Source: Candidatus Nitrosopumilus sp. (GTDB lineage Archaea; Thermoproteota; Nitrososphaeria; Nitrososphaerales; Nitrosopumilaceae). From it: a stretch of DNA of 10,227 bases. The number at the start of each line of letters is the position of its first letter. Positions within the stretch are counted from its first letter, which is position 1. This document shows, piece after piece, positions 1-7,074 of this stretch. A program made the translations under genes and the position numbers. The DNA lies in NCBI GenBank assembly GCA_022758935.1, contig JAEMQG010000179.1, forward strand, positions 1 through 10,227. The letters run 5' to 3'. A model generated the notes under the pieces. The model saw only the letters and a list, made by a program, of their open reading frames with translations, did no database searches and was not told the origin of the DNA.

Positions 1-1279
1 GAGCATTTTCTTTTATGGTTCCATCACCAACAAAAATGTAAAGTTTGTCGTCATTTTGATTATAAGCCATGGCTCCTCCAGTATGAAATCCTTTTGATGC
101 AGGGATGTTATCTAATACAGTGAAGGGGTCTTTGCCTTCGTTATCAATATCTGTGAGTCTAACTACACGCGAAAAAATTTTATCAGTATTTTTTTCTTTA
201 TAATTATAGTAAATGTAGAGATAATGATTCTCATTAAATTTGCTATCAAGGGCAAGACTCAGAAGTCCTTCTTCCCAATCAACATAAACATCAGATATTA
301 CTGCAAAAGGTTTTTCAACAATTTCTCCATTTTGGATTATTCTTACAATACCAGAATCTTTCTCAGTGTAAAATAATCGTCCATCAGGGGCAAAAGTCAT
401 GCTTGCGATTAGAGTATTATAAAAAGCATCATTAGAAAAACCTGAATAGTCCTTTACATCTCCATCAAATTTCCAATATCCAATCAACGAATTACCTTTG
501 AAACCATTTGGAATTGACTTGATGTTGTTAATTGATTCATTATCTAATGTATAGTTGTAATAACGAATTTCATCAATAATAGCTGAAACCGTGTTACATG
601 AGCAGTATGCCCCACCTCCAAATTTTATTGGTATGGATAATCCGGGGTCACTGTTGTAATTACCTTTAAAATTTATTTCTGATTTTAAAATATCGTCCAG
701 AAAAAGCTTGACTTTTTCCCCATCAAAAATTCCGGTGATCTCCACATATTTATCAGGAGAGACGATATCCTCTGCAGAATACGAAATTCCTTCAGTATTA
801 AACACTGTAAAGCGTATGATTTTTTTTGATACGTTGTCTGTCGGAACTAGATCAAGTTCCCATCCTGCAACATGTGGATCACCAGTAAAAGACGCAAGTG
901 AGCCGTATGAATTTTCAGTGTTTTGAGGAATAACATTAAGATAAATTGAAAACTTTTGAGAGTTGAAACCATCATTATTGTTAACAGTCAATGATTCAAG
1001 CGCATTTGCAGTAAGAACCAAAGATTTGCCTTTGGCAGTATCAATAAACAGTGGCTCCCTAGTAGGTGAAAATTCTTTAGTGTATTCTGCACTTAATGCT
1101 GAACTCTTAAATTCATTCTGAATAGGATCGCAATTAAATCCGGGAACATATTTTGTACAGCCATAAAGATAATGATATTCTGATGCTTCTGATGGTGTTA
1201 TGCTTGATAATTGAAATAAAAAAATAATCAATAAGGATAACATCAAAATAGGGAATTTTTTTAATGTGACTTCACTCAA
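1..1279 (-). CDS. Secreted LamG-like / PQQ-type glucose-sorbosone dehydrogenase fusion protein (3' end beyond window)
   Basis: The frame stays open for about 426 codons and leaves the window at base 1, so the C-terminus is missing. The visible order is a signal peptide (KKFPILMLSLLIIFLF, residues 7-22), a beta-rich region, a LamG/ConA-like jellyroll around residues 75-235 (FDGEKVKLFLDD, then IIDEIRYYNYTLD, the usual 'DEVRIYNRAL' strand), and the start of a six-bladed quinoprotein propeller (APDGRLFYTEKDSGIVRII, then EEGLLSLALDSKF, then FHTGGAMAYNQNDDKLYIFVGD). In that family the His of HTGG matches the catalytic base of soluble PQQ glucose dehydrogenase, and the nearby GD is also conserved. 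The natural substrate and cofactor cannot be told from sequence. The TTG at 1279 is preferred because it keeps the lysines ahead of the hydrophobic core; GTG at 1288 and ATG at 1243 are in-frame alternatives, and a stop lies just before the GTG. The gap to the upstream surface-protein gene is about 70 bases with no obvious terminator, so the two may be co-transcribed. Confidence 0.82.
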   Translation of the reverse strand, partial: MSEVTLKKFPILMLSLLIIFLFQLSSITPSEASEYHYLYGCTKYVPGFNCDPIQNEFKSSALSAEYTKEFSPTREPLFIDTAKGKSLVLTANALESLTVNNNDGFNSQKFSIYLNVIPQNTENSYGSLASFTGDPHVAGWELDLVPTDNVSKKIIRFTVFNTEGISYSAEDIVSPDKYVEITGIFDGEKVKLFLDDILKSEINFKGNYNSDPGLSIPIKFGGGAYCSCNTVSAIIDEIRYYNYTLDNESINNIKSIPNGFKGNSLIGYWKFDGDVKDYSGFSNDAFYNTLIASMTFAPDGRLFYTEKDSGIVRIIQNGEIVEKPFAVISDVYVDWEEGLLSLALDSKFNENHYLYIYYNYKEKNTDKIFSRVVRLTDIDNEGKDPFTVLDNIPASKGFHTGGAMAYNQNDDKLYIFVGDGTIKENA

Positions 1280-1351
1280 TATTATCACATTTTTCTACAT
1301 GCAGGTATTAATCTGTGTATTAATTTCATCAGACAATCACATTTTTTGTAG

Positions 1352-3211
1352 CTAGACGTATTGAAATCTACTGATTCTTGGCATATTAAACAAAAATAAA
1401 CCTAATGTCATTGAAATAACAAACATAATTGGCAAAACATACGCGCCATTGAATTCCGGTATCGCACTAGTTCCAATAATGTTGATATCTGAATTTCCAG
1501 AAATTTTGATCTTTAAACCTCGCTCAACATCATCTGATGCCTCATCGTATGGTACCTGTGTTCCGTTGATAGTTACAATGAATTTTATTATTTTGTTCTC
1601 AGAATTTGCGTCAATTATTTTTTTTGGTAAAACTATTGTCAAAAACGATTCAGAGTTATCTTTCATATCATCATTATGAATTAGAGTTGCCTTCATACTC
1701 AGAGTTTTTGATTCGCCATCCAAGTTAATTTCAGAAATTTTGCCTCCCGGAAGCGTCCAATACAAATCAGACATTTCGTCATTTTTGTCAATTTTATAGG
1801 CTGTATTTAATGCCCTTGGGAGGATTATTTTTTCAAAGTAATTGAGGAGTGCGGAATTAGATTCTATGTTTTGCGAATAGAGTCCCATACTGATTACTTT
1901 TCCAGTTCCAGAGGGTAATTCGTATGTGACTATTCTCTTTTCTTTGTCAAATGTAACTTCTGGATTAGATTGATTTTTTAAAAGGCCACCTATTACCCAG
2001 GGATTCTTATCAGGTGTGGAAGCAACCTGCTGAAATTTCGCTTTGTAGTCAAGTAATATTTTGGCTTTTGAATTGCTAACATAATTTTCTTCAAAATGTG
2101 TATAGTTAAATGGATTATTTTCAAAGACTACCTTATCATTTATATCATTTACAATAAAATTACTTCCAAACCATGAATTGTTTTCATCCTGATAACGTTC
2201 AGATACGCTCTTTCTTACAGATGTACCATCAAATTCCCAATCATGTCCTTTTACTAAGGTAACGGTACATGATTCTTTGTTGAAAAGAACTTGGGCATAG
2301 AAAACATTTCCATTTAATAAAATAACAGTACCACCATTATCGAGAAATTGTTTCAAGTTATCATATTCTGTTTGAGTGACATACTCATTATGTAAAAGAA
2401 TTAGAACATTATATGCATTAACTCTATTATTTTTAAAGATCAAACCACCGTCTATTTCTTCATCACCTATAACTGAAACAATTGAATTTAGAGAAGATTG
2501 TTTAACTAGATTGAATATAGATTGAAAGTATTCATAATTGCTTTCAAATGGAATATCTCCTGTCATCAAATTCAAATCTGTTGTTATTTCTTGATCAATT
2601 GGAGTCTTTTGATATTTGGAATAAAAAAAATAAAAAGAATCCTCATTGTATGCTGCATTCGTAAAAGTTGGTTCTACAAAAGCAATTCTTGAATGCTTTG
2701 ATTCATCTTTAATTGCTTCAAGATTCATTTTTGTTCTTTCAGAATTTATCATACTTTCATCCCAATTTTCATTACCAGTATTATCAAAAGAACGTACCAG
2801 GATTCGATAAGGTTGTTCAGTAGGAATGGAAATTGGTATTGACCATCTAGACCAGTTTCCCGACGACGTTGGATTGGCAATTTCAAATGGAAATTCTCCA
2901 TTATGTGGTATAGTGTTTGCAAACGCCTCCACTTTTTTCACTCCACTAGAATCATATGCAATACCTTCGACAGTTATTGTTCCCGTCGCATATGTCCCTG
3001 AACAAAAAGTGGGATTTTTAATTCTTACAAATGGAGGTGTTGTATCGTGCTCGAATTGGATTGTTGTAGGTAAAACATGTTCTAATTCTGTGTCAATCTG
3101 AGATGAATCTGATACACTGGCCATTGCAATATTGTAATACTCAAAAACATCAGAAAAACTCAACAAAAATGCAACTAGTCCGAAAACCAGAATAACGTAT
3201 CTAAATCCCAC
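1352..3211 (-). CDS. Surface-anchored Ig-like / N,N-dimethylformamidase-beta-like domain protein with PEFG-CTERM-like tail
   Basis: This 619-residue exported protein starts with a hydrophobic signal segment (residues 4-20). An Ig-like beta-sandwich follows at about 58-150 (PPFVRIKNPTFCSGTY, GIAYDSSGVKKVEAF, VRSFDNTGNENWDE), the type found in archaeal surface proteins. Residues about 173-310 resemble the glutamine-amidotransferase-like fold seen at the C-terminus of N,N-dimethylformamidase beta subunits (YNVLILLHNEYVT, then FLDNGGTVILLNGN). The segment PSGTGKVISMGLYSQNIES (433-451) would fit the end of that fold. A further beta-rich part leads to IPEFNGAYVLPIMFVISM (584-601), one transmembrane helix and a basic tail, MPRISRF. 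No enzyme activity should be assumed: I see no convincing catalytic triad. The start is GTG; a TATA box is centred about 24 bases before it, which suggests a leaderless transcript. It is divergent from the SIMPL-domain gene and precedes the lectin-dehydrogenase gene on the same strand. Confidence 0.8.
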   Translation of the reverse strand: MGFRYVILVFGLVAFLLSFSDVFEYYNIAMASVSDSSQIDTELEHVLPTTIQFEHDTTPPFVRIKNPTFCSGTYATGTITVEGIAYDSSGVKKVEAFANTIPHNGEFPFEIANPTSSGNWSRWSIPISIPTEQPYRILVRSFDNTGNENWDESMINSERTKMNLEAIKDESKHSRIAFVEPTFTNAAYNEDSFYFFYSKYQKTPIDQEITTDLNLMTGDIPFESNYEYFQSIFNLVKQSSLNSIVSVIGDEEIDGGLIFKNNRVNAYNVLILLHNEYVTQTEYDNLKQFLDNGGTVILLNGNVFYAQVLFNKESCTVTLVKGHDWEFDGTSVRKSVSERYQDENNSWFGSNFIVNDINDKVVFENNPFNYTHFEENYVSNSKAKILLDYKAKFQQVASTPDKNPWVIGGLLKNQSNPEVTFDKEKRIVTYELPSGTGKVISMGLYSQNIESNSALLNYFEKIILPRALNTAYKIDKNDEMSDLYWTLPGGKISEINLDGESKTLSMKATLIHNDDMKDNSESFLTIVLPKKIIDANSENKIIKFIVTINGTQVPYDEASDDVERGLKIKISGNSDINIIGTSAIPEFNGAYVLPIMFVISMTLGLFLFNMPRISRFQYV

Positions 3212-3230
3212 TGTTTTCTATTCTTATTTT

Positions 3231-3240
3231 ATTATATAAT
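3231..3240 (-). promoter_or_regulatory. TATA box of the surface-protein gene
   Basis: The palindromic ATTATATAAT is centred 24-25 bases upstream of the GTG start at 3211. This is the normal archaeal TATA-to-initiation distance, so transcription probably begins at or within a base or two of the start codon (a leaderless mRNA). No Shine-Dalgarno-like sequence lies between them. Confidence 0.6.
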
Positions 3241-3430
3241 CTTGGTTTCGTTTTTTTTGGGAAAACAAAAAGTTCAGAATTTAGAAAATCTAAAAAAATC
3301 TATTTCACAATAACTGAACAAAAATTGTGATAATCTATGTGTGTTCAAAAAATACATACTGGAAAATATATTTTGAATTGTACTAGATATAATGACTATC
3401 TTACATTCCTATCGAATTGGTTAGTTAAAT

Positions 3431-3441
3431 CTAAATTTAAT
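3431..3441 (+). promoter_or_regulatory. Candidate TATA box of the SIMPL-domain gene
   Basis: The AT-rich stretch CTAAATTTAAT lies about 40 bases upstream of ATG 3477, which would give a leader of roughly 15 bases. An alternative, AAATATATTTT near 3364-3374, would give a leader of about 80 bases. The choice between them is not settled by sequence. Confidence 0.35.
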
Positions 3442-3476
3442 CAAACCTTATCTTCTAAATTACTTTACACAATACA

Positions 3477-4283
3477 ATGAAAACATCATTAACAAACCCA
3501 AAAAAGACATTGACTGTTGTGACAAGCGTAGCACTTGCAGTGCTAGTATTGGCATCAGTAGGCTCACTTTATCTTGGAAACAAGAGTGTGATAGCACAAG
3601 AAGAGACAGCATTTCCATCAAGGGAAAAAACAATCTCCGTGACTGGTACTGCAACATCTTCCGAAGCCCCAGATTTGTTAGTTGTAAAGTTTGGTGTAGA
3701 AATCCAGAACAAGACTGCAAAAGAAGCACTTGATGCAAACTCTTTATCTATGAATCAGATAATTGATGCAATCAAATCTGTTGGAATTGCAGAAGATGAC
3801 ATTAGTACTGCCAGCTTTAACATATCTCCAGTCTATGAAGGATATGAAGATCAAATCACCAAAAGATGGACACAGGAACTAGTAGGGTATAGAGTTACAA
3901 ACACAGTAACTGTAGAAACTACTAAACTAAATTCAGCAGCTGAAATTATTGACGGTGCAGTCGCAGTGGGTGCAAACAGGATAGATTCTGTATACTTTAC
4001 ACTATCACCTGAAAAGCAACTACAGATCAGCGATGAATTAATTGGAAAGGCAATACAAAATGCACAAAAGAAAGCAGAGAATGCTCTAGTTCCATTGAAT
4101 CACAAGATTATTGGAGTAAAAATGGTCTCACTATCTGATTTTGGAATGCCACCACCACCAATGCCAATGTATGAAATGGCATATGATGGCATGGGAAAAT
4201 CATCTGCGCCAACACCAATATTCTCATCTGATCAAGATGTAACCACAACAGCAAACGTTGTATTCATAATTGGAAGCAACTAA
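3477..4283 (+). CDS. Secreted SIMPL (DUF541) domain protein
   Basis: A 268-residue protein of the SIMPL/DUF541 family (YggE-like and BP26-like proteins). A basic N-terminus (KTSLTNPKK) and hydrophobic segment at 11-33 (TLTVVTSVALAVLVLASVG) make a signal peptide or single anchor, so the rest faces outside the membrane. The SIMPL domain runs from about 50 to the end: KTISVTGTATSSEAPDLLVVKFGVE, the helix ANSLSMNQIIDAIKSVGI, then EDDISTASFNISPVY, YRVTNTVTVET and the final strand TTTANVVFIIGSN. A Pro/Met-rich loop (GMPPPPMPMYEMAY) interrupts the C-terminal half. Family members form ring or channel-like oligomers and have been linked to oxidative stress tolerance in bacteria; the role in archaea is unknown. 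The ATG start is well placed before the signal segment. It stands alone, followed by a T-rich terminator. Confidence 0.85.
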   Translation: MKTSLTNPKKTLTVVTSVALAVLVLASVGSLYLGNKSVIAQEETAFPSREKTISVTGTATSSEAPDLLVVKFGVEIQNKTAKEALDANSLSMNQIIDAIKSVGIAEDDISTASFNISPVYEGYEDQITKRWTQELVGYRVTNTVTVETTKLNSAAEIIDGAVAVGANRIDSVYFTLSPEKQLQISDELIGKAIQNAQKKAENALVPLNHKIIGVKMVSLSDFGMPPPPMPMYEMAYDGMGKSSAPTPIFSSDQDVTTTANVVFIIGSN

Positions 4284-4284
4284 A

Positions 4285-4305
4285 CCTCCTTTTTCTTTTT
4301 TTTTT
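4285..4305 (+). terminator. T-rich transcription terminator after the SIMPL gene
   Basis: Immediately after the TAA, the plus strand has CCTCC followed by five Ts, a C and then ten Ts. Long T-runs on the coding strand without a hairpin are the usual archaeal termination signal. It isolates the SIMPL gene from rtcB. Confidence 0.65.
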
Positions 4306-4351
4306 GAAATTAAATCATGGGTTTAGAATTTCCTAAAAATTAATTACTTAT

Positions 4352-4360
4352 GATTTAAAT
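4352..4360 (+). promoter_or_regulatory. TATA box of the rtcB operon
   Basis: GATTTAAAT is centred about 33 bases before ATG 4390. Initiation 25 or so bases downstream would fall near 4382 and leave a leader of about 6-8 bases. This argues against translation from the in-frame TTG at 4360, which lies inside the promoter. Confidence 0.5.
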
Positions 4361-4389
4361 TGGCTAGGGGTGAAATTTATCTATTCCTT

Positions 4390-5838
4390 ATGTCTACGTT
4401 AACTCCGAAAAAAATTGGAGAGAATCAATATCTTATTGAAGCCGATTCGAATCTTGGAATGAGAGTTCCAGTTAAGATCTATGCCGATGAACAATTGTTA
4501 CAGAAAATGTTATCTGACAGAACTATTATGCAAGCAAAAAATGTTGCATCTATACCTGGAATTGTAGGTCATAGTATAGTTTTACCTGATGGTCATGAAG
4601 GCTATGGGTTTCCAGTAGGCGGCGTAGCTGCTATGGATGCAGAAGAAGGCATGATTAGTCCTGGCGGTGTTGGATATGATATCAATTGTGGCGTTAGATT
4701 ACTCCGTTCAAATTTAACAGAACAAGATGTTAGAAAAAAATTACAAGAACTTGTGACCGATCTTTTTAGTTCGATTCCATCTGGAGTTGGTTCTAAAGGA
4801 GCAGTAAAACTAAGTCATTCTCAGCTTGATGAGGTTCTTGTACGCGGTGTTAACTGGGCAATTGATAACGGCTATGGCTCATCAGATGATGCAGATGTTT
4901 GTGAAGAAAATGGTCAGATAAAAAATGCTGATCCCAATAAAGTCTCAGACAAAGCAAGAAAAAGGGGGGCTCCTCAACTTGGAAGTTTAGGTTCAGGAAA
5001 TCATTTTCTTGAAGTACAAAAAGTTACAGAAATTCATGATGAGGAAGCAGCGGCAAGAATGGGAATTAAAGAGGGAACTATTACAATTTTAATTCATTGT
5101 GGCTCACGAGGTTTTGGCCACCAAGTCTGCAGTGATTATCTAAGAATATCCGAACAAGCTTTACAAAAATATGATATCCATTTACCAGATAGAGAACTTG
5201 CATGTGTTCCAAATACATCTGAAGAAGGTGAGGCGTATAGAGCAGCGATGTTTGCAGCATTAAATTTTGCGTGGAGTAATAGACAAATGATTACTCATTG
5301 GACAAGAAAGTCTTTTGAACGAGTTTTCAACCAAACAGAATCTGATCTTGATATGAATTTAGTTTATGACGTTGCTCACAATATAGCTAAAGTTGAAAAA
5401 CATAAGGTGGATGGAAAAGAAAGAAAACTCGTTGTGCATAGAAAGGGAGCAACGCGTGCATTTCCTGCAAATAGAGATGAAGTTCCATTAAAATACAGAG
5501 ATCTTGGACAACCTGTATTAATTCCAGGCTCAATGGGCACATCCAGCTGGATATTGCTTGGACAACCAAATTCTATGAATCTGAGTTTTGGTTCTACTGC
5601 TCATGGTGCTGGTAGAACTATTTCAAGATCAAAAGCAAGAAGAGATTTCACAGAAAACGATGTTAGAAAATCCCTTGGTGATAAGGGGATAATTATCAAG
5701 GCATTAACGCGTGATGGCATTGTGGAAGAGACGCCTCAAGCATACAAAGATGTTGATGCTGTAGTCAACGTTTCTCATAATCTAGGAATAGCCACTAAAG
5801 TAGCAAAATTGGTGCCTATAGGTGTGATAAAAGGTTGA
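4390..5838 (+). CDS. rtcB: RNA-splicing ligase RtcB (3'-phosphate RNA ligase)
   Basis: RtcB joins RNA ends bearing a 2',3'-cyclic phosphate or 3'-phosphate to a 5'-hydroxyl, using GTP and Mn2+. In archaea its main job is sealing tRNA exons after intron removal. The 482 residues match the family length and its key residues fall at the expected places: LPDGHEGYGFPVGG (65-78), GGVGYDINCGVR with D97 and C100, GSGNHF with N204 and H205, HCGSRGFGHQ with H236, DVAHN with H330, and STAHGAGR with H405, the histidine that becomes guanylylated. It ends VPIGVIKG, with the conserved Lys next to last. C100, H205, H236 and H330 would bind the manganese ions. No intein interrupts it. ATG 4390 is preferred over the in-frame TTG at 4360 because of the promoter position and family length. 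Its TGA overlaps the TTG start of the next gene, so the two are probably translationally coupled. Confidence 0.96.
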   Translation: MSTLTPKKIGENQYLIEADSNLGMRVPVKIYADEQLLQKMLSDRTIMQAKNVASIPGIVGHSIVLPDGHEGYGFPVGGVAAMDAEEGMISPGGVGYDINCGVRLLRSNLTEQDVRKKLQELVTDLFSSIPSGVGSKGAVKLSHSQLDEVLVRGVNWAIDNGYGSSDDADVCEENGQIKNADPNKVSDKARKRGAPQLGSLGSGNHFLEVQKVTEIHDEEAAARMGIKEGTITILIHCGSRGFGHQVCSDYLRISEQALQKYDIHLPDRELACVPNTSEEGEAYRAAMFAALNFAWSNRQMITHWTRKSFERVFNQTESDLDMNLVYDVAHNIAKVEKHKVDGKERKLVVHRKGATRAFPANRDEVPLKYRDLGQPVLIPGSMGTSSWILLGQPNSMNLSFGSTAHGAGRTISRSKARRDFTENDVRKSLGDKGIIIKALTRDGIVEETPQAYKDVDAVVNVSHNLGIATKVAKLVPIGVIKG

Positions 5839-6251
5839 GTGACGAAGACTCTGAACTTGAAAGATTAAAGGCAAAAAGATTTGCAGAAATGCAACAGAAC
5901 ATCTCTTCTAGAAAAGAAATAGAAAAATCCGAAGATAATTTAAAACAAAAAGAAACAAAAAATCCACGTGATATCCTTGTGGCACATCTGGGATTTAGAG
6001 GTGTAGAAGTTTTAGAAAATGCGGAATCGCAGTTTTCAGTTGATACAAAAACTGTCGTAGAAAAATTGGCAGAATTAATCACATCTGGAGAAATTACTGA
6101 AAACATAGATGGCGGAAAATTACTGATGTTATTTAGATCTATAGGTCTTAACATAAGAATGCAAACTAAGATCAATATAGAACAAGATGGAAAATTTGTA
6201 TCCCTATCTGATAAATTAAGTAATCAGTTATCAGACGATGGTGAAGAATAA
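5835..6251 (+). CDS. PDCD5/TFAR19-family DNA-binding protein
   Basis: A 138-residue protein starting SDEDSELERLKAKRFAEMQ, the typical opening of archaeal PDCD5-like proteins (DNA-binding TFAR19-related, homologous to human programmed cell death protein 5). A charged, helical, flexible N-terminal arm (about 1-48) precedes a compact helical core: ILVAHLGFRGVEVLENAES, VVEKLAELITSGEI and GKLLMLFRSIGLNI. The C-terminal stretch IRMQTKINIEQDGKFVSL goes beyond the core and ends in an acidic tail, LSDDGEE, making it somewhat longer than the usual 110-120 residues. Archaeal relatives bind double-stranded DNA; the physiological role is unsettled. The start is TTG inside the rtcB stop (TTGA overlap), and its TAA shares one base with the next ATG. 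The tight packing implies one transcript with rtcB. Confidence 0.8.
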   Translation: MSDEDSELERLKAKRFAEMQQNISSRKEIEKSEDNLKQKETKNPRDILVAHLGFRGVEVLENAESQFSVDTKTVVEKLAELITSGEITENIDGGKLLMLFRSIGLNIRMQTKINIEQDGKFVSLSDKLSNQLSDDGEE

Positions 6252-6562
6252 TGGATACTATTTTTGAAGTAAGCACAAAAAATTATGGCGATGATTTACT
6301 ACTCATAAAAAAAACATTATCTCATATGGAGACTTTAGTTGGGGTTTCTGACGGATATTTTTTTAGCGAGCCTGCATCAAAATTTGGATGGACATTTTTC
6401 AAATTGAGTTTTAAACCTACCTTGCAAAGTAGAATTGAAGAAAAATTTGCAGACATGTTAAATAAATACAAATTGAACAACAGATCTCAAAAATTTACCA
6501 CATTTATGACTGATTATTTTCATTCTAAAGGTTGTAATATAAGAATTAAAATCTTGGACTAG
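6251..6562 (+). CDS. Uncharacterised 103-residue protein, third gene of the rtcB unit
   Basis: I do not recognise a family. The protein is soluble-looking, with no signal peptide or membrane segment, and aromatic-rich in the middle ([20 protein letters not shown], residues 35-54). A predicted helix [14 protein letters not shown] (about 62-75) follows, then a basic stretch with [21 protein letters not shown] to the end. One lone Cys near the C-terminus gives no metal-site pattern. The start ATG overlaps the previous TAA by one base (TAATG), so it is almost certainly co-translated with the PDCD5-like gene and rtcB. Its stop overlaps the stop of rps11 on the other strand (CTAG). Codon use and base composition look like its neighbours, so nothing suggests recent transfer. 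A role tied to RNA ligation or DNA binding would be inference from position only. Confidence 0.75.
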   Translation: MDTIFEVSTKNYGDDLLLIKKTLSHMETLVGVSDGYFFSEPASKFGWTFFKLSFKPTLQSRIEEKFADMLNKYKLNNRSQKFTTFMTDYFHSKGCNIRIKILD

Positions 6563-7044
6563 ACTCTTCTTCCTCTTTTTCCACCCTTCTTCCTGGTGGT
6601 GTCGTGAGGAATTGGTGTCACATCATCTATTCTTCCTATTTTAAATCCACCTCTTGCCAAAGCTCTGATTGCAGCTTGTGCACCTGGACCTGGGACTCTG
6701 GAACCTACTCCACCAACAGCTCTTACTCTGATATGAAATCCTGTGAATCCTTTAACATGTGCAACTTCTACTACTGCGTTTGCAGCTTTCATTGCAGCAA
6801 AAGGAGATGATTCGTATCTATCTGCATTAACATGAACTCCACCAGAACTAATGGAAACAGTTTCTCCACCAGTAAGATCAGTCATGTGAATAATTGTATT
6901 GTTAAAACTACTGAAAATATGGGCAATTCCCCATTTTTCTGGACCTTCTGTCTTTGTCTCTGGTCTTGATTTTGTTTGAACCACAGCTTCTGATTTTTGC
7001 TCTTCAACTGGTGATTCCTCAATCTCAGATTCGATTTCTGACAA
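6559..7044 (-). CDS. rps11: Small ribosomal subunit protein uS11 (archaeal S11)
   Basis: uS11 sits on the 30S platform and contacts 16S rRNA near the mRNA exit path and Shine-Dalgarno helix. The core starts at [20 protein letters not shown], continues through [19 protein letters not shown] and [20 protein letters not shown], and ends with the archaeal/eukaryotic signature [21 protein letters not shown]. At 161 residues it is about 30 longer than many archaeal versions because of an acidic N-terminal extension of roughly 36 residues ([15 protein letters not shown], then a Lys/Thr/Pro-rich linker). The start is TTG; no in-frame ATG lies before the core, although a GTG at residue 21 is possible. 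A TATA box 26 bases upstream supports the TTG. It stands apart from the usual archaeal partners rps13, rps4 and rpoD, which are not adjacent here. Convergent with the rtcB unit. Confidence 0.96.
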   Translation of the reverse strand: MSEIESEIEESPVEEQKSEAVVQTKSRPETKTEGPEKWGIAHIFSSFNNTIIHMTDLTGGETVSISSGGVHVNADRYESSPFAAMKAANAVVEVAHVKGFTGFHIRVRAVGGVGSRVPGPGAQAAIRALARGGFKIGRIDDVTPIPHDTTRKKGGKRGRRV

Positions 7045-7065
7045 TATTTACTCACTCTTAAAGGG

Positions 7066-7074
7066 TTTAAAAAA
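7066..7074 (-). promoter_or_regulatory. TATA box of rps11
   Basis: On the minus strand, TTTTTTAAA is centred about 26 bases before the TTG start at 7044, the expected distance for a leaderless transcript. A GAGTGAG stretch at about 7048-7054 resembles a Shine-Dalgarno sequence and would only work if initiation occurred further upstream, so the two readings compete. Confidence 0.5.

Larger units (their letters stand above)
3212..3476. other. Divergent intergenic region between two secreted-protein genes
   Basis: This 265-base AT-rich gap separates the divergent surface-protein and SIMPL genes. It holds the minus-strand TATA box at 3231-3240. On the plus strand, AT-rich TATA candidates occur near 3364-3374 and 3431-3441. 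It also contains a 47-codon plus-strand open frame from ATG 3337 whose TGA overlaps the SIMPL start codon; I do not call that a gene. No RNA gene or long repeat was seen. Confidence 0.6.

Noticed and set aside
708..926. Plus-strand 72-codon frame
   Set aside because: It is antisense to the LamG part of the dehydrogenase gene, has no domain character and no promoter.
2826..3101. Plus-strand 91-codon frame
   Set aside because: Shadow of the Ig-like domain coding region on the opposite strand.
4360..4389. In-frame TTG start for RtcB at 4360
   Set aside because: It lies in the TATA region and adds residues (MARGEIYLFL) not typical of RtcB; ATG 4390 gives the normal length and catalytic residue numbering.
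5816..6175. Minus-strand 119-codon frame
   Set aside because: Shadow of the PDCD5-like gene; low-complexity Ser/Phe-rich translation.
7048..7054. Shine-Dalgarno-like GAGTGAG before rps11
   Set aside because: The TATA position predicts initiation downstream of it, so it would not be in the mRNA; kept only as an alternative.
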